From the NCBI GenBank assembly GCA_021234155.1, contig JAJEKV010000093.1, positions 1,657,712 to 1,721,711 on the forward strand: a stretch of DNA of 64,000 nt, written 5' to 3'. This stretch comes from Isoetes taiwanensis. Taxonomy: Eukaryota > Streptophyta > Lycopodiopsida > Isoetales > Isoetaceae. Below the pieces are notes generated by a model. It was given only the letters and a program-made list of their open reading frames with translations. It searched no databases and had not been told where the DNA came from. Shown here one piece after another: positions 46,444-57,618 of this stretch; position 1 is the first letter of the stretch, and the number at the start of each line of letters is the position of its first letter. Made by a program: the position numbers and the translations under genes.

Positions 46444-46995
46444 AAAAAGCCCACATAAACAAGGGTTTTCCCCCCTAGGGGCAACCCAAAAAGAAATAAA
46501 TAGAAGATACTCAGCGCATGAACAAAATAGTGTAGCCTAAGAGCAATTTTTTTTTCCTTTTATCTCACATTTGTTACTCAGCGATAAACAAAATAATGTG
46601 AGAGCAAATTCTTTCTATCACATTTGTTGTGAATTAAAAATTACCTACAAGTCCAAAACCACATGAAATTGCTCAAACCTAAGAAAATGAGAAAAAATAC
46701 AGGGCAAAACTTCAAAGGCGCAATTCTTTCACTCTAGGCAAAGAAGCATATACTACAGCCACACAAATACTGCACATGCTCATAGAGAAGCTTAGAAAGT
46801 TCAAGTGTGTGGTCGAAGATGATGTTTCCCTTGTTTGGGAGACCTTCATCAAACTACCACCTTAAGAAGAAGGCATCTACATGCAGTCCAAAAGGGCTTT
46901 GTAGCTATCCCCTCTTCAAACTTGTTTAGGAGGGTGTCTATCTGCTATAAGGCCGTGTAATAGTTTACCTATAAATGGAAAATTCTTTATCCTTC
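46444..46995. other. No gene recognised; possible retroelement 3' end near the poly(A)
   Basis: AT-rich sequence leading to a 24-base poly(A) run. The last 80 bases (TATAAGGCCGTGTAATAG ... TTTATCCTTC) run straight into the A-run in the way of a poly(A)-tailed retroelement, but no coding remnant or pol III promoter boxes are recognised, so the element is unnamed. Confidence 0.35.
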
Positions 46996-47019
46996 AAAAA
47001 AAAAAAAAAAAAAAAAAAA
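46996..47019 (+). repeat. Poly(A) run of 24
   Basis: Uninterrupted A run directly abutting the left end of the fold-back element at 47020. Confidence 0.97.
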
Positions 47020-47443
47020 CTTCAAAATACCCATATGTTTAAAATTGCCCCCTGGGTTTTGGGGATATTTTTATAGAAATGAACGTAACTTTTCTACGAT
47101 GAGCCAAGTGGGAATGTGTCATTCAAATGCATCATAGAGGAGGATTCTATCAAAGTTAAGATCGCTTGAATCGGAGTCGGAAATTTAAGTTATGGTCTCC
47201 TAAATCCCTTCTAAATCCTTACAATTTTTTTGTGTATTAAAAATAACATAACTTGTGATTTCGGACCTAATTGGGGCAATCTTAGCTTTGATAGAAAGAT
47301 CTCATCCTCCTCTACAATGCATCTGAAGAGAACATTTCCATTTGAATCATCATAAGGAAGTTACGTTCATTTCTATAAAAATATCCCCAAACTTGGCATT
47401 TGGGCAATTTTAGCAAAACATAAGGGTATTTTGGAGTTTTTCT
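47020..47443. mobile_element. Fold-back (long inverted-repeat) element of about 420 bp
   Basis: The left arm, about 47020-47195, and the right arm, about 47220-47443, are inverted copies of each other over nearly their whole length with scattered differences. Matching blocks include CTTCAAAATACCC, AAAATTGCCC, GGGGATATTTTTATAGAAAT, GAACGTAACTT, AGAGGAGGAT and ATCAAAG. Only some 25 bp separate the arms. There is no coding capacity. This structure fits a MITE or fold-back transposon, or a long hairpin of the kind that yields small RNAs. No clean target duplication is visible. Confidence 0.8.
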
Positions 47444-48473
47444 CATGAATATATATTGGTTTTCCCCATCAAGATTGAACTTGGATAACCTTTTTTGGCA
47501 TCCCTCGGGAATGTGGCTTGAGAAAATGAAAGGGAAATACAGGCCAGCAAAGGTCACCCCTCAAAAATTGAACCTAACATTTTCAAACGTGCATATAGAA
47601 AATGTTTGACCAAAGTGAAAGGACTTTTCTTATTAGAAAGAGATAGTCTAGGCCAATTTAAGCCCTCCAAAAGTTTGAGCTGTAGAAAGGACATTTCTTA
47701 TTGTCTCAAGACGATGCATCTTCATGTGAAACTTTTCATTTTATGATATTGTTTTCCTATTGTCTATAGATTCATATAACAATGTTTTCTATTTTATTGC
47801 TTCAAACTATTCCAGGAATAATGGTGTGCAACAAGATCAAATAAAAATAGTTGGTGCTTCCGAATTATTGTAGAATTCCAAATTTTCTCCTGAAATCGAA
47901 TTGATATAGAACCCTTGTGCATGAGCAGAGCTTTTATTTTGCAGCAAAACAATATCTATGTCACCATCCATGTGATCCAATTGACAAGGCAGAGAAATTC
48001 TGGCGACCATTATACTGTAGAGAGATAAGCTTAACGACCATTATACTGTAGATATTATTATTTTTTGGCATAAGGAAAGTAATATCCACAGAAATCAGGG
48101 CAAAACTCCATATGTTTTTTAATCAAAACGCTATAATAAAAAATTAAGGCAAATGACCATGTGATCTCCTTGAAAGTTCTGCAACAAAAAATCAGGGCAA
48201 AGTTCCATGAGAACATGAAATCTGCTATTTCGAGATGAATTAGACTGTAATCAAAAATAAAATTTCTACTTTAGGTCTTCACTTCGCCTTTACAGATAAC
48301 TTTGCAAACACTGTGGGCCAAGAAACATGTGAAATGAAAATGGAAAATGAAGCACAGCAAGATAAGTTAGAATTTGTATGAGTCCAGGTATGAAAAGTGG
48401 TCTGTGAATGAAGGTTGAAGGATAAAATTCGTGTATTTTCCACAGTCCAAGGCCTCCAATAGATGAGTTACAT
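47444..48473. other. No gene recognised
   Basis: AT-rich. A 34-bp tandem duplication containing CGACCATTATACTGTAGA lies at about 48003-48055. No gene is seen. Confidence 0.5.
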
Positions 48474-48879
48474 AGGAAGGAAGGAAGGAAGGTACTTTTA
48501 TCGTCCACGGAGACCAATCGGTCTATGGGACCCAATACAAAAACGCAAGCGGCGGATTCGCCCGGTTAAAACCCCCGCCCCGGGGTTTTCGAGGAAAAAC
48601 CGTGGGCGCGAATCACGGCCGATAAAAACCGCCCTAACATATAAAATGCGTAAACACCCAAATATATACGGGGCCATGCACCACACCCGTAGTGCCTAAC
48701 CAAAGCGGGGCAAAGATGACCTCGCAGTCCGCACATTTCGAATGTACGACCCCCGTGGCACGCATCGACGGGTGTGTTCATCAAGAAATGCAAGGGCAAG
48801 TCCGCCGCATTAAGGGAGCGTGCATTCGCCCGGATCCGATCAACGCCTGGCAACTCGAAAGTGTGAGACTCATCCTCAA

Positions 48880-51800
48880 TGGCACCCGTTTTGACAAAGA
48901 TCGACAGAGCCTCGCCCCGGCGGGCTCCCCAATCCACCGCCTGCCTCGATGCGCGAAGATGGTGGGCACCTGCGGCGTAATGGAGGCAATGAGTTCAAGC
49001 CTGGGGGCAAATGGGAACGCAGTAGAGCGTGGCCCCGGGCTAACACGGGTTGATGTGCTCCTTGTAATGGGCCATTTTGACCTATTTTAGAAAGCCGGTC
49101 CCGTGAGCTTGCCAAGGAAACAAGCGCCCAGGGTACTCCCCGCAGTTTGCCACGACGGGCCAGCCAGGCCCACCTATACGCGATGCAGGTTCCCGCACGC
49201 TCCATCCGGGCGAACCATCGATCTCTCTTACCCTCCAACAAAGCCCTAAGCCGCTGCGGACCCATGGCCACGAAGTAAGCCAGTGCGGGGAGCCGAGCAT
49301 CACCCATAGTAACCACTTTTCTGAAAATAGACGATGTGTCTATCAAGGGCTGCACCGGCGGCAAGAATCCAGCCGCAAATAGACCGATAGGGGATGAAGG
49401 TTTCACCCCAAGTGCCCGCGGCCAAAAATGCCTTCGGTGACTGCCCAAGTCATTCCAGTCGCCAAAGAGACGACCGGGCCCCAAATCTCGACCCTCTGAA
49501 GTAAGGACAGCTCGACCGGCCCGAACAGATGTGACCGATGGCCCCAATCATAGAGCTCACCGGTGATCTGTTGTTCTCAAACATGCATAAAGCGCTTTTC
49601 CACCACTGTCACCCGCAAGCGGATAGACGCCCCCGCCAGAGTGAGGAGGGGAACTCCACCCCTAGGTACTTGTAGGTGGGTGTGACGCCCACAGTGCCGC
49701 CCCCCCGATATGTGAGTGCAGGAGGCATGGGGTGACGGAAGAGGATATGAGAACCACCCCGGTCTTGGCCGATTGACGCCAAGCATGTCTCAGAGTCCGA
49801 CAAAATGTGTATAGGGCATCCAGTGAGACCGAGATAGCTTATGGGTGTGGGCCAGCAGCCAACATCGTCCGGGAGATAGATGAGTCGGGCGGATGACCGT
49901 GCAAAAGCTGATGCCATCCCCCCATGCTCAGAAGCCGTGGTTCTAACCGACAATGTAGAGGCCAAAAGTGTTGGCGAGAGGGGGCAACCCCGCCGACCTC
50001 GATACTACCGGTGAATGCTTGGTCTGCCTACCGCGATCCCCGCCAAAACAACTCTCATACACCAGATATGGCATTCGCGCATGCAGCGGGGAGCCCCGCT
50101 GACGCAGCCTAGCCTGTGAGCTTTTCCCGGGAACTCAGACAAAAGCCTTCGCTAAGTCCACAAAGCAAAGAATACAAGTCCCCGGCCGATGATTCCGGGC
50201 CGCCTTCAATGAGTGCCCAGAGTGTAAAGATATGGTCAATCGCTGAGTGGCGGGGTCTAAAGCCCGCTCGCGGTGAGGGGCTCGCGACATCTGCCGCCTC
50301 GCCGGGCCGGGTCAATCGGCCGCCGAGAATGCCACCAACAGCTTTGGCAAACATCGAATCGACCATGATCGTCCAGGTAATTGGTCTGGACAAAGGTGGG
50401 TCGCCCGCCTTTGTGAATGGGAACAACCCCGCTTGTGGTCCATTGTCTGGGGAGACCTTCCCCGCAATGCTCGTTGAACAGGGTAGTGAGGACCGCACAA
50501 GCGCTGTTGCCCCGCCCATTTAAGTAACTCGGCCGCGCATACCATCGAGGTCACCGCCTTCCCATTAGCCACCCGCTGTGCCCTCCTCAACATCCTCGGC
50601 CCACGAACCAATGGGGCCATCCCGTGGGGGGTATATGCACGCTGCCCCCTCGGCGGGTCATAGAGCTGCTGCAAGTACCGCTCCCATCGCCGGGTGTGAT
50701 GTCCCCCGAGGGTCGGGTTGGCCTTCAAGCACTCTCAAGGCCAAAAGGTTCGAGGATGAGTGTCCGCCAGTCAACATCTCCCCTCGATGTTCCGGCAAGG
50801 TACCGCGGCCTTTGTGTCCTTTCCGATGGGCTGCATCGCGGTGGTGGCCCCGCAAGCGGTACCGGATCCGCATCGTGACAGAGCCGCCGCTATGCTTTAC
50901 ACCGCGATCAAACCATCGGTTACGCGGGAATGTTGTCGGACCCGAAGCGCGACGCGGGGGGGGGTCCGCCAGCACTGGCCCGGCCGATCCCGTAATAGCG
51001 AAGTCACCGGTCCGCTCGCCGCTTCTAGTGTGGAGGTTCCGTAATTACTGGGGAGGGCGCCCATGAGCATCTCGGCGTAGTCCTCACCGCCATAATCTAG
51101 TCTCAACCGAGGTCGGCGAGGGGTGGCATAGTGGGGGTCCGGGCGGCTTGCCAAACCAGTCCAAATAAAGTGGGAGGTGATCCGAGTCGACCTCCTCATC
51201 CCGAATCGCCTGTGCCCACCCGAAACGACCGATGAGATGCATATCTTGGCGCACCACGAAAGCACATAGTCCACCACACTAGACCCTCCCCCGATTGTCC
51301 CGTCTCGCATGTGCACTTCATGCAGAATCGGCCACCGTGGAAAGGCCATTGCAAATTATCAAGTCAAAATGCCACATAGCAGAGCAATCGCTCGCCAGAG
51401 CGAAAGTGACCCGGGCCGCCATCCGACCTCGCGGGCGTGTTGTTGCTTCGGGGGCATAGCCGCAGGACATCGCCGAGGGGTCAAGTCGCATGGGCTGCTC
51501 TACTCCTCCGTCTGCATTGAAATCTCCAAGAAGGACGCACCCTACCCAATCTGCAGTGCCGGCCAGATGTCATCATATAGATCGACATAAGGGTCCATCC
51601 TATCCGCGACGGGGTGGCCGCGATAGAAGGTGCCGTCATGCGGAGGGAAATAACAGCGCCGTAAAAAAGAGGGTTGCCACCGGGTATTATGCACACGAAC
51701 CCACAAGTACCGGTTGTGTTCTGGCTCGTCTTCCGGAGGGTAAACCGAATGTGCCAAGGTTGTCCCGGGTAGTAGCAAGCCACTCCACCATGACCCCTCC

Positions 51801-52010
51801 GTCTCCGCATTGTATTGAAGACCGAGAAATGTTGGTAACCCTACAGATCGTAGCCTCGTGGCTCAAAGATGCTTCCATGTCTCCATGAGAAAGATGAGAT
51901 CCATATCACGCCACTCGAAGTTCGGGATCGCCCCCTTCCGCCAAGGGAAGCCTCGACAATTCCATGAGACCACCCCGGAGACACAATTCCTATTTGTCGG
52001 CCAGGATGGT
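48880..52010 (-). pseudogene. LINE ORF2: endonuclease, reverse transcriptase and C-terminal domain
   Basis: Blocks in order on the minus strand: VVSWNCRGFPWRKG and DLIFLMETWKHL near 51970-51865 (start of an apurinic-type endonuclease); LLGDFNADGG near 51535-51505; SSVVDYVLS near 51280 (end of the endonuclease); NGKAVTSMVCAAELLKW near 50560; GFRPRHSAIDHIFTLWALIE near 50275-50215; YLPDDV near 49890 (in the position of the YADD active site); YKYLGVEF near 49655; DARLPALAYFVAMGPQRL near 49310-49255. The order is that of LINE ORF2 proteins, which copy the element at its target site. The blocks are in different frames, so the gene is dead as given. The active-site motif reads LPDD rather than ADD. 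Confidence 0.8.
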
Positions 52011-52077
52011 ATCTGCGCACTCGAGGATCTGGAAGCAGAGGCCGAAAGTGAGAAGTAGATGGAGCTGAGGCAAAGAT

Positions 52078-53640
52078 GTGGTCGAGGAGGGCGCAATGGG
52101 AGGGAGTAGGGGCGAGGAGAGGGGGGGGGTAGGAGGAGAAGAAGGTGGCCGCTGCGGTACCGCGGTTGGGGCCAGCGCGGGTCCGCAGCAAGAGGTGTCA
52201 GTAGGAAAATGTGCATCCCGGGCCGAACAATCCTGCGGCACCCCCGGGTGGCTAATGCCTCGACTCGACCAGCCCTCTGCCGGGCGTGCCTTCTCGCTGC
52301 ACGGGTGTGAGGTCCCGTCCACGCATGAGGATGTCCCTTCGATCCGCCCCGGGCGCAATATGGCATCACGCACTGTGCATCCGCAACCGCGGAATATGAC
52401 AATGCGGCCACGACCGGGCCGAGCCCCCCATGACGGGCCGCCGAGAAATGTGAACTGGCCTCGAATGTCATCCGATCGAGAATGTGTGTTCGGATGTTGT
52501 GGGGCGACTCTCCCCGTTGCTCGCATGCCTCACTACCGACAGGCCTCTCCGCCAAGGCCTCCGAGTTCTCGCGGCTGCAAGGGTCAAAGGTGGGCGAGGG
52601 CCGGGTCCCGTGGCCGGGGTGGTGGTGGTGGCCGGGATGGTGTGGAGTGGCCGGAGTGTGGCCGGGATGGCGTGGAGTGGCCGGGAGGGCGGGGCAAAGC
52701 GGGGCGGGGGCTGGCCGCCGCGTGGAGGCCGGGCGGGGTAGCGGCCTCGAGCCGGGCTTCTCGGCCGGGCCGCCGCTTGGCCATCTCCCGCCCGCGACCG
52801 CCGCACTGACTATGAACCTCGGTAGGGAGACCCCGCTCGCTCAGGATGGTTGCACGCAACCCCCGAGCTCCGTGCTCGAAGTAGCGAGAGCGTGCTCGAG
52901 CCCCAAAGACACGGGCGCCGAGGGTCGGGCTTGCTGTTCCGGATCTTACTCAAGATCCCGGTGTGTGGCCGGTCGGGTTCAAGAGAGCACTGGCTCCCCG
53001 TGTACATGGTGGTGGCCGCTTCCACCTCCGACCGGGCCGTGACACCGCGTGACCATCGCCTCCCCGTGATTGCGCTCCTCCCAGGTGTGTCATGGTGTCG
53101 AGTGATGAACCGCGAGTCTAGGGCGGGCCCGCATGTCAGCAACAACCTCGCACGGCTGCGTTGCCGCCGAAGTGTGCAAGGCCAAGGCCATCTTCCATCG
53201 CGACATCGCGGGTCTCCAGCCGCGGATGCGGTTCTTTCGACCCGATTTGCCTTTTGAGCACATGGGATGCCGAGGGGACTCCATCTCCACCGCCATGCCC
53301 GCCCAGGCGGGCACCTTTGTTAGCCTCAATACAAGCATTTGTTAGCCTCCACTCCCGCTTTGGCGTGGCTCCAATTCGCCAGGCGAGGGAGTTCCTATGT
53401 GGTCCGAGCAATCAATCCCTTCCGGCGGGCCGGGCTCCCGTTGAGGGGCCTTAGCCTTAGCCCGAGCCTCCTTCTTCATGGAGGATGACTCTCCCCTGTC
53501 CATGATGGCTGATCGGGACCGTTTGTGCGGCGGCCCCTCGCCTTGGGTTTCCCAGGCCGGCCCATCTTCTGTGGCCATGACTTCCAAAGTTTGAGGGGTC
53601 TGAGGAAGCCATAGCTAACATCAAGGTCCCAAATGTATCT
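52078..53640 (-). pseudogene. LINE 5' region with ORF1-like coding remnants
   Basis: Minus-strand frames begin with MASSDPSNFGSHGHRRWAGL near 53612 and continue with basic, Pro- and Gly-rich segments (for example EARAKAKAPQREPGPPEG). The position upstream of the endonuclease fits an ORF1 (RNA-binding) protein. No zinc knuckle could be identified. 52590-52730 is a GC-rich internal minisatellite made of GGCCGGGATGG(C/T)GTGGAGT words, which inflates open frames on both strands. Confidence 0.5.
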
Positions 53641-53650
53641 GTCGTTCCTC

Positions 53651-54257
53651 TGTTGTAATAATGGCATTCTCTAGATAAGAAGCAAAAAAAGCATCGCAAG
53701 ACGCAACAAAAAATGGCAATGGGAATGATGGGTGCATTACAAAAAGGAAGGATTTTGGATTAGTCTAGGATTTGGTTGCAAAAGGCAGAATTGGAAGAGG
53801 AGGATAAATGAAGATCCCTAAAATTTGATGTAGATGTTCATGATGCCTTTAATGTACTCTTCATGTATCAATCACACACTTCTAGCAATTTGTTGTCCTT
53901 CCTGAGCATAAATTGTAGCCTTGCAAAAGATTCCAAATTCTAGTGCACATCATGACTCTCCAAAACTGTAGCCTTGCAAAATATTCCAATTGCCAGTGCG
54001 CATCATGACTCTCCAAAACGAACATCTTTGCCATGCACATCATGACTCTCCAAAATGAACATCTTTGCCATACCCATCGCCATTGCCATCGCCCACATAT
54101 AGTCTTCCAGCAACCCCAAACATAATGAGGATTTTCTTAACATATATAATTATTGGAGGGCGATGCTATCATCACGACACGTTAGGTTTTTTGGTGCGCA
54201 ACACTTCTATTGTATTTTTTTTGACACGTTGCATTATTGCATTAGGTAAAGCAAGAC
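53651..54257. other. No gene recognised; small CATCATGACTCTCCAAAA repeats
   Basis: Returns to AT-rich composition. CATCATGACTCTCCAAAA occurs three times between 53948 and 54058 with flanking GCCTTGCAAAA and CATCTTTGCCAT words, forming a short irregular repeat. Confidence 0.6.
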
Positions 54258-54337
54258 TTTGCTGGCTATGGCGTCCGACGATGCGGAGCTGCGCTCAAAT
54301 TTGCTGGCTATGGCGTCCGACCATCGGCAGCTCAAAT
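54258..54337. repeat. 42-bp tandem duplication
   Basis: TTTGCTGGCTATGGCGTCCG begins at 54258 and again at 54300; both copies run to a CAGCTCAAAT/CGCTCAAAT end with several differences. The CTGGCTATGG word also occurs three times near 34.0 kb. Confidence 0.8.
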
Positions 54338-55380
54338 GTCTGTAGGCTTTTTTGTTTAAATCTGGCAGGCAGATTTGAGCTTTCTGATTAAATGGTGCAG
54401 GATCTCCAGTTTCGCCTGATGCTGGAGATTTGAGCAAAAGAGGGGACAAACGGCACTTGAGTAAGGGAGTTCTAGCCACCATTACTCTATGTGCTGCCTG
54501 GTTGGAAAGAGGCCTTCTGCTATAGGATTAGGGGTAGCAGAGCCATAGCAAGTAGTAGCCATATTCGAATTGGGCATATCTGATCTACGCATAGGAGTAG
54601 CCATATCTGAGTTGTGCATCAGAGTTAAGCCATCAAATGTCAGCTTCTAAATTGTAAAATGCGGGAGTTATATGCAGGGATAGGTCTTGGGTAGCGGCAT
54701 TAGAAGAGAATCTGGGCTTGGCAACTGCTGGGGCAAGAGAGACCCTGCAATAAGAAAATGGAGGAGACAACAACAGAATCCAGCCATGACCAATGCCTGC
54801 TTCTATTAACGGGCTTATTCAGTAGCATTTACTTTATAGAATCGACAACCAATTACCTAGTCCAGACAGACGGATTTGCACAGCCGGATTAGAATGTATG
54901 TTGAACCCTGCACATTTTTTTAAAACCAGAGAAATCTAGCATCATGAAAGCATGTCTTAGGCAATCACATGCAGGGCAGTTCTTTATCATCGTGGCATAA
55001 AATAAAATGTAAAGCTCCTCAGAGCTTTGAGTATATGGCTGTGGGACGATTGTTTCAACTGGTCAAATATGTAGATGAGTTATAACATGTCTAAAAGAGC
55101 AAGGCGTACTGTGTCTACAGTCATGCAATTCAGTGCTATCATTATAACAAACTGAAAAGTGCAGAACATTTTCCAGGTTGGATTTTCAAGGAGAACTGCG
55201 TCTCAGTCATTCTCCAATTGAATTCTCAGCCACGTACAAGTATTGTCCATATAAATGTTGCTTTCCTCCCTCCCTTTATGCAGAAAAATAACATGTGTGA
55301 ATTGGCCTGTTCATTCTATTAATTTGCTGGTTTGATATACCAGAAAAAATAGAAGGCATTAAACCTTTGCGTCTATTTTG
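54338..55380. other. No gene recognised
   Basis: AT-rich. CATAGGAGTAGCCATAT / GTAGTAGCCATATTCGA words repeat around 54550-54605. No coding region is supported. Confidence 0.45.
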
Positions 55381-56020
55381 CAGATCAATACTATTGTAGA
55401 GCAACAAAGCCATAAATCCGATCCCATTCATAGGTTATGGTTCTTGTGGTGCCGAAGCTATGGAGCCTTCTCTCGGTTGGATTCAATCTAGGCACTTCTT
55501 GGCGTGCTTCTGAAAACAAATCAGTGCCCAACACAACTTCCTGCACTAGCCCAATGCAGGATATGATCTTACAGGACGTGCCCTTCCTTTTCAGAATGCG
55601 AGAGTTGCCAGATCTCCCTGAGATTTGAGATTCATGCAATGCTTTTGTTCAAGTTTGGGAAGGAGTTTGTTGATGTTATTTCAGAACTTAGACCTGGCAA
55701 TCTAGGTGCTTTGAAGAATTTCAGATCCACTAGGAACATTACTCTTTTGATAACGACTATATGTAAGACTATCTATTCATCTTGGGCAAGTTTTTGTGCA
55801 GCTTTGACAAATTTTTGTGCAGCTGGTTTGATTCTTTGCCAGTAGGCCCAGCAAATATAAGGCAAAATATTAAGGTCATGAAGGAGATATGTTTGTGCAT
55901 AATGTGCAATGGAAGGCGCCAAGAGAGGTGTGAGGTAAGTGTCTCTTGCTCATTACTTTTGGCATTATGCCAAGGAGAATTGGCTTGCCTAGAAATACAC
56001 CGCTGAGGAAATACATTAGA
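55381..56020 (+). other. Possible exon remnants, product unknown
   Basis: After a TTTTGCAG acceptor-like site at 55382 a short stretch reads INTIVEQQSHKSDPIHR and ends before GTTATG. From 55639 another open stretch reads MLLFKFGKEFVDVISELRPG. Both look mildly coding. They lie 1.4-2 kb upstream of the Pol IV/V-like fragment and could belong to it, but I cannot match them to that protein. Confidence 0.25.
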
Positions 56021-56825
56021 AAGTGTATTTAGAAGTTTGGCTGGATGTTATCACTAACAATGTTGTTGCTTTCACGGAAGCATGATATATCAAGAATTCC
56101 TTTTCCAAATTGTAAGAAATCAAGGTAAAAAAGATATACTGAAGACAAGCACCAAAAATGCAGGGCCGAACTAACTCAGGTTATTTCTTAACCATAATTT
56201 GGCCCTAATGTCTTAGTCATCGCTTAGTAGCATAAGGAACTCAAGATTGTGAGCTAAGCTGCTGTACTTTGCAGAGGTCCATCTGGTGCAAGTGGGCAAA
56301 GTGGATATTCACATTAAGTATTATAAAGAATGACAAATTTTGAAAGACATTATGGTGGCTTATAGTGTACAATTGCAGAATTCACAAAATAGTCTTCTGG
56401 CCCAGGCACTAGGGGTATTTAGCTTAAAACTTAGATTGTGGCTTTGCACTTATTTGATTTGTAATTGGAGTAAAATCCTAACAACATAACTCACTCGAGT
56501 CCACATCTTTAATGTCACATCTAAAACATTATAGCACAGATCCAAAGAGTGTTCGCAAGTTCTTAGAGAGTATTAGAAAATCTAAGAAAACTAGCTAGCA
56601 TAAAATATATGTTACTCTCAAACTTAAACCTTTAACGCCGTTTAACCTCTCAAATTCGACTTTGACGTCTAATTCTTAAACCTTCTATAGGTGGGTTTTT
56701 CGATTTCTAATTGATGGTCTAGTCTTTATTAAGGCTGATGTTGTTTTGTCTTTTATGTGCAGCCTCTCTGTGTTATATTGAGTAGAAATGCAATAGCCAT
56801 TATGATGCTTTTCATCTCGCACAAT
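56021..56825. other. No gene recognised
   Basis: AT-rich spacer without recognisable features. Confidence 0.5.
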
Positions 56826-57050
56826 ATGCACTATAGAAGATTCTTAAATTGTATTGGAAATGCTGTCTATTGCATTATTTAATGGGCTCTTACTAATGAC
56901 TGATGTATATATATGTATTGTATATATTGTAGAAGGCAAATATGAACTATAGAGGATTCTTAAATTGTATTGGCAATGCTACCTTCTATTGCATTATTTA
57001 ATGGGTTCTTATCAATGGTTGGTGTATATATGTAGTGTAGAATGCACGCT
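56826..57050. repeat. Tandem duplication of about 115 bp
   Basis: The unit starting GCACTATAGAAGATTCTTAA at about 56827 recurs as AACTATAGAGGATTCTTAAA from about 56944. Both contain TTGCATTATTTAATGGG and GGTGTATATATG-type ends. Divergence is moderate. Confidence 0.85.
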
Positions 57051-57450
57051 TCTACATTTTCAACTGAATCCTATGTTTTGCAACATTCGCCATCTCCCAA
57101 TATTTTTCGAACTATTTTCTCTGTGCATGCGAGTGAACTAGAGCAAGCTCTAACGCTATCTTCTCTTTTGTTGTTAGTTGGGGTTTAATTTTTGTTGCTA
57201 ATCTAGTCTTTGAACATATGATCTACTAAAACTAGATAAAATATTGCAAGAATATCACTGCAAGCATCTTTCATGATTGTCCACATTATGTGCTTAAAGA
57301 TATTAATAATGGATTACTATCTACAACATTTTCATGAGTTATGTAGATGCTACCTTTTAGAGATGCCACCAATGTCCTAGTATTAATTTAAATGCCTTAC
57401 AATTGTTTATTGGATTCAAATTAATGCCTTGATCAATTGGTTTTGTTGGA
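57051..57450. other. No gene recognised
   Basis: AT-rich sequence upstream of the Pol IV/V-like fragment; no clear acceptor site is seen in its last 100 bases. Confidence 0.45.
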
Positions 57451-57618
57451 TTCAATTTCTTGGCTGGTCTTAACCCTATTGAATTTTATCATCACACTGT
57501 GACTTCCAGGGAAAAAATGTTGAAGCAGAGGATAGGAATGACGGAGCCTGGAAATCTATTTAAAGATCTCATGTTATTTTTAAGGGATGCCTTTGTGGGG
57601 TATGACAAGACCATTAGA
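57451..57618 (+). pseudogene. Fragment resembling the largest subunit of RNA polymerase IV/V
   Basis: The frame reads FNFLAGLNPIEFYHHTVTSR, then TEPGNLFKDLMLFLRDAFVG and YDKTIR. The pattern 'GLnP.E...H..T.RE ... PG.L...LM...RD...YD.T.R' is that of the bridge-helix/trigger-loop region of NRPD1/NRPE1, the largest subunits of plant Pol IV and Pol V, which make RNAs for RNA-directed DNA methylation (from memory of the family). It differs from Pol II, which has a 'FFFHAMGGREGL' form. No splice sites frame it neatly: the left side lacks an AG after a pyrimidine tract and the right side lacks GT after TIR. No other polymerase exon, such as NADFDGD, was found nearby. So it is either one exon of a gene that I cannot trace or a stray fragment. 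Confidence 0.45.

Larger units (their letters stand above)
48474..53650 (-). mobile_element. GC-rich LINE (non-LTR retrotransposon), near full length, broken frames
   Basis: A block of about 5.2 kb visibly much richer in G+C and CpG than its flanks, with sharp edges. Read on the minus strand it has, in order: an ORF1-like region, an endonuclease, a reverse transcriptase and a C-terminal domain (see the separate entries). The 3' end is GGTCTCCGTGGACGATAAAA, followed by a (TTCC)n tail at 48493-48474. The same 3' end with a different tail closes the LINE at 32.77 kb. The ORFs are interrupted by many frameshifts. The clade is not settled: an APE-type endonuclease and no RNase H seen. No target-site duplication could be recognised. 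Confidence 0.85.

Noticed and set aside
48700-53460. Numerous long plus-strand open frames in the GC-rich block, up to 243 codons
   Set aside because: GC-rich DNA has few stops, and these frames lie antiparallel to recognisable LINE ORF1/ORF2 blocks on the minus strand. None has a domain of its own.
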